Of a stretch of 5,460 nt of DNA, positions 4,620-5,460 are shown piece after piece. A model generated the notes under the pieces. It saw nothing but the letters and a program-made list of their open reading frames with translations, did not search any database and was not told where the DNA came from. Origin of the DNA: Chloroflexota bacterium. Its GTDB lineage: Bacteria > Chloroflexota > Ktedonobacteria > Ktedonobacterales > Ktedonobacteraceae. Both the position numbers and the translations under genes were made by a program. How positions within the stretch are numbered: position 1 is the stretch's first letter; every line of letters starts with the position of its first letter. The stretch is from the NCBI GenBank assembly GCA_005881495.1, contig VBHI01000239.1, positions 1 to 5,460 on the forward strand. The letters run 5' to 3'.

Positions 4620-5423
4620 ATGGTTGATCATGAATGCTTCTGGCCCGAAGAGGTGAACGCTGGCGAGGTCACCTACCCACCGGGTGGCACCTTTGGCCCA
4701 CGCCTGCAACGCAACCTTCAATTGATAATGCTTTACTCTGGGCATATGACGATCTGGATTGACGATGTACCGCACATGGCATCTGCCGACAGTGTGCTGG
4801 TGCTTTTTCCCGGACACAAAGAGCGCTTCACGTTTGCGGAAGAATGCGAGACCTGGCATAGCTGGTTGCATATCTTTATTCCGCAGCTTTCACAGAAGCT
4901 TCTCGCCCGGCTGGCCCGTTTGCCGTGGCCGCTGCAACTCTCCTCAACCATGGCCGACCTGGCACACGAAGCACTCGCCTTGCGGTATTCTCCACTTTCC
5001 ACTGCACCAATATTGCTGAAAACGCTGGCTGTACAGATGATCTGGCGCTATATCGGTGAAGGCGAACTGCAGATGAATGGTACCTCGACGCCAGCCGACC
5101 CGGCTGTCGAGACGGCACGTCACTTCATCCACGCCCATTTACGAGAGCCACTGACGCTCGACATGATTGCGATGGCAGCGGCAGTCAGTCCACCGCATCT
5201 CATCCGCTTGTTCCGGCAGCAGTTGAACACCACACCAATGGCCTATCTCTGGGAGCGTCGCGTGGCACAGGGCATCGATCTCCTGAGACAGACCGGACTT
5301 AGCGTCGGCGAGATTGCCACACGCTGCGGCTTTCAAACGAGCTATCATTTCTCGCGGCGTGTGCGGCAAGCGATGGGGCTTTCTCCTATAGAAGTGCGAC
5401 AGCAGTCATGGGAGTGCCGCTGA
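4620..5423 (+). CDS. AraC-family transcriptional regulator with N-terminal cupin-like sensor domain
   Basis: This is a 267-residue DNA-binding regulator. The N-terminal part (about 15-100) looks like an AraC-type cupin sensor: WPEEVNAGEVTYPPGG, LIMLYSGHMTIWIDD, then the DSVLVLFPGHKERFTF strand pair. Residues 166-263 are the twin helix-turn-helix domain. The first helix-turn-helix is LTLDMIAMAAAVSPPHLIRLF (178-198). The linker is PMAYLWERRVAQGIDLL, with Gly at the usual Ala position. The second is VGEIATRCGFQTSYHFSRRV from 229, followed by the family signature GLSPIEVR. Length is typical. The ATG at 4620 is the only upstream in-frame choice, since a TAA lies at 4584-4586. It lacks a nearby ribosome binding site: AAGGAG is about 29 nt away. 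Divergence from the thioesterase suggests local regulation. The ligand is unknown. No downstream terminator is evident in the remaining 37 bases. Confidence 0.92.
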   Translation: MVDHECFWPEEVNAGEVTYPPGGTFGPRLQRNLQLIMLYSGHMTIWIDDVPHMASADSVLVLFPGHKERFTFAEECETWHSWLHIFIPQLSQKLLARLARLPWPLQLSSTMADLAHEALALRYSPLSTAPILLKTLAVQMIWRYIGEGELQMNGTSTPADPAVETARHFIHAHLREPLTLDMIAMAAAVSPPHLIRLFRQQLNTTPMAYLWERRVAQGIDLLRQTGLSVGEIATRCGFQTSYHFSRRVRQAMGLSPIEVRQQSWECR

Positions 5424-5460
5424 GATTGCTGGGGAGCGACCGCAAGGGTAGCAGCGGTAG

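Noticed and set aside
4572..5369. Several ORFs in other frames across the AraC-type gene
   Set aside because: The plus-strand frame 4620-5423 holds the complete sensor and twin helix-turn-helix domains, so the others are shadows.
5424..5460. ACCGC...GCGGT mini-hairpin near the right edge as a terminator
   Set aside because: It has only a 5-bp stem, no T-run is visible, and the sequence is cut by the window edge.

Overview
The window looks like chromosomal DNA from a Gram-positive-type bacterium, most likely the Chloroflexota (a Ktedonobacteria-like lineage). This placement is inference. It rests on the style of the class A penicillin-binding protein (a TEDKNFW...NQGID glycosyltransferase motif), a MerR-type helix-turn-helix fused to an RsbRD-like helical domain, roomy intergenic regions, and an apparent short palindromic intergenic repeat. 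No marker gene in the window settles the taxonomy, and no mobile element, CRISPR array, tRNA or rRNA was seen.

Layout. Positions 1-2539 (minus strand) hold a class A penicillin-binding protein that runs off the left edge. It has an unusually long, low-complexity cytoplasmic tail, one transmembrane helix, a glycosyltransferase domain, and a transpeptidase domain with all three catalytic motifs visible. Upstream of it, in the same orientation, is a 221-residue MerR/excisionase-type regulator (2711-3376). Its gene has a good sigma70-like promoter, and its leader holds a perfect 12-bp inverted repeat beside the ribosome binding site. A gene-poor stretch of about 510 bases follows (3415-3925). It contains a near-identical 35-bp direct repeat and, at best, one doubtful small membrane-protein ORF. 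Next come a minus-strand hotdog-fold acyl-CoA thioesterase (3926-4471) and a divergent plus-strand AraC-family regulator (4620-5423). The 148-bp divergent spacer between them holds an 18-bp near-palindrome and a nested stem-loop.

How the parts may work together. The MerR-type protein may regulate itself and possibly the penicillin-binding protein downstream. The AraC-type protein is a candidate regulator of the divergent thioesterase gene. Both links come from gene order and nearby palindromes only. No clearly new multi-gene system is visible. The most distinctive signals are the non-coding repeats and palindromes around the two regulators, and the long disordered tail of the penicillin-binding protein.
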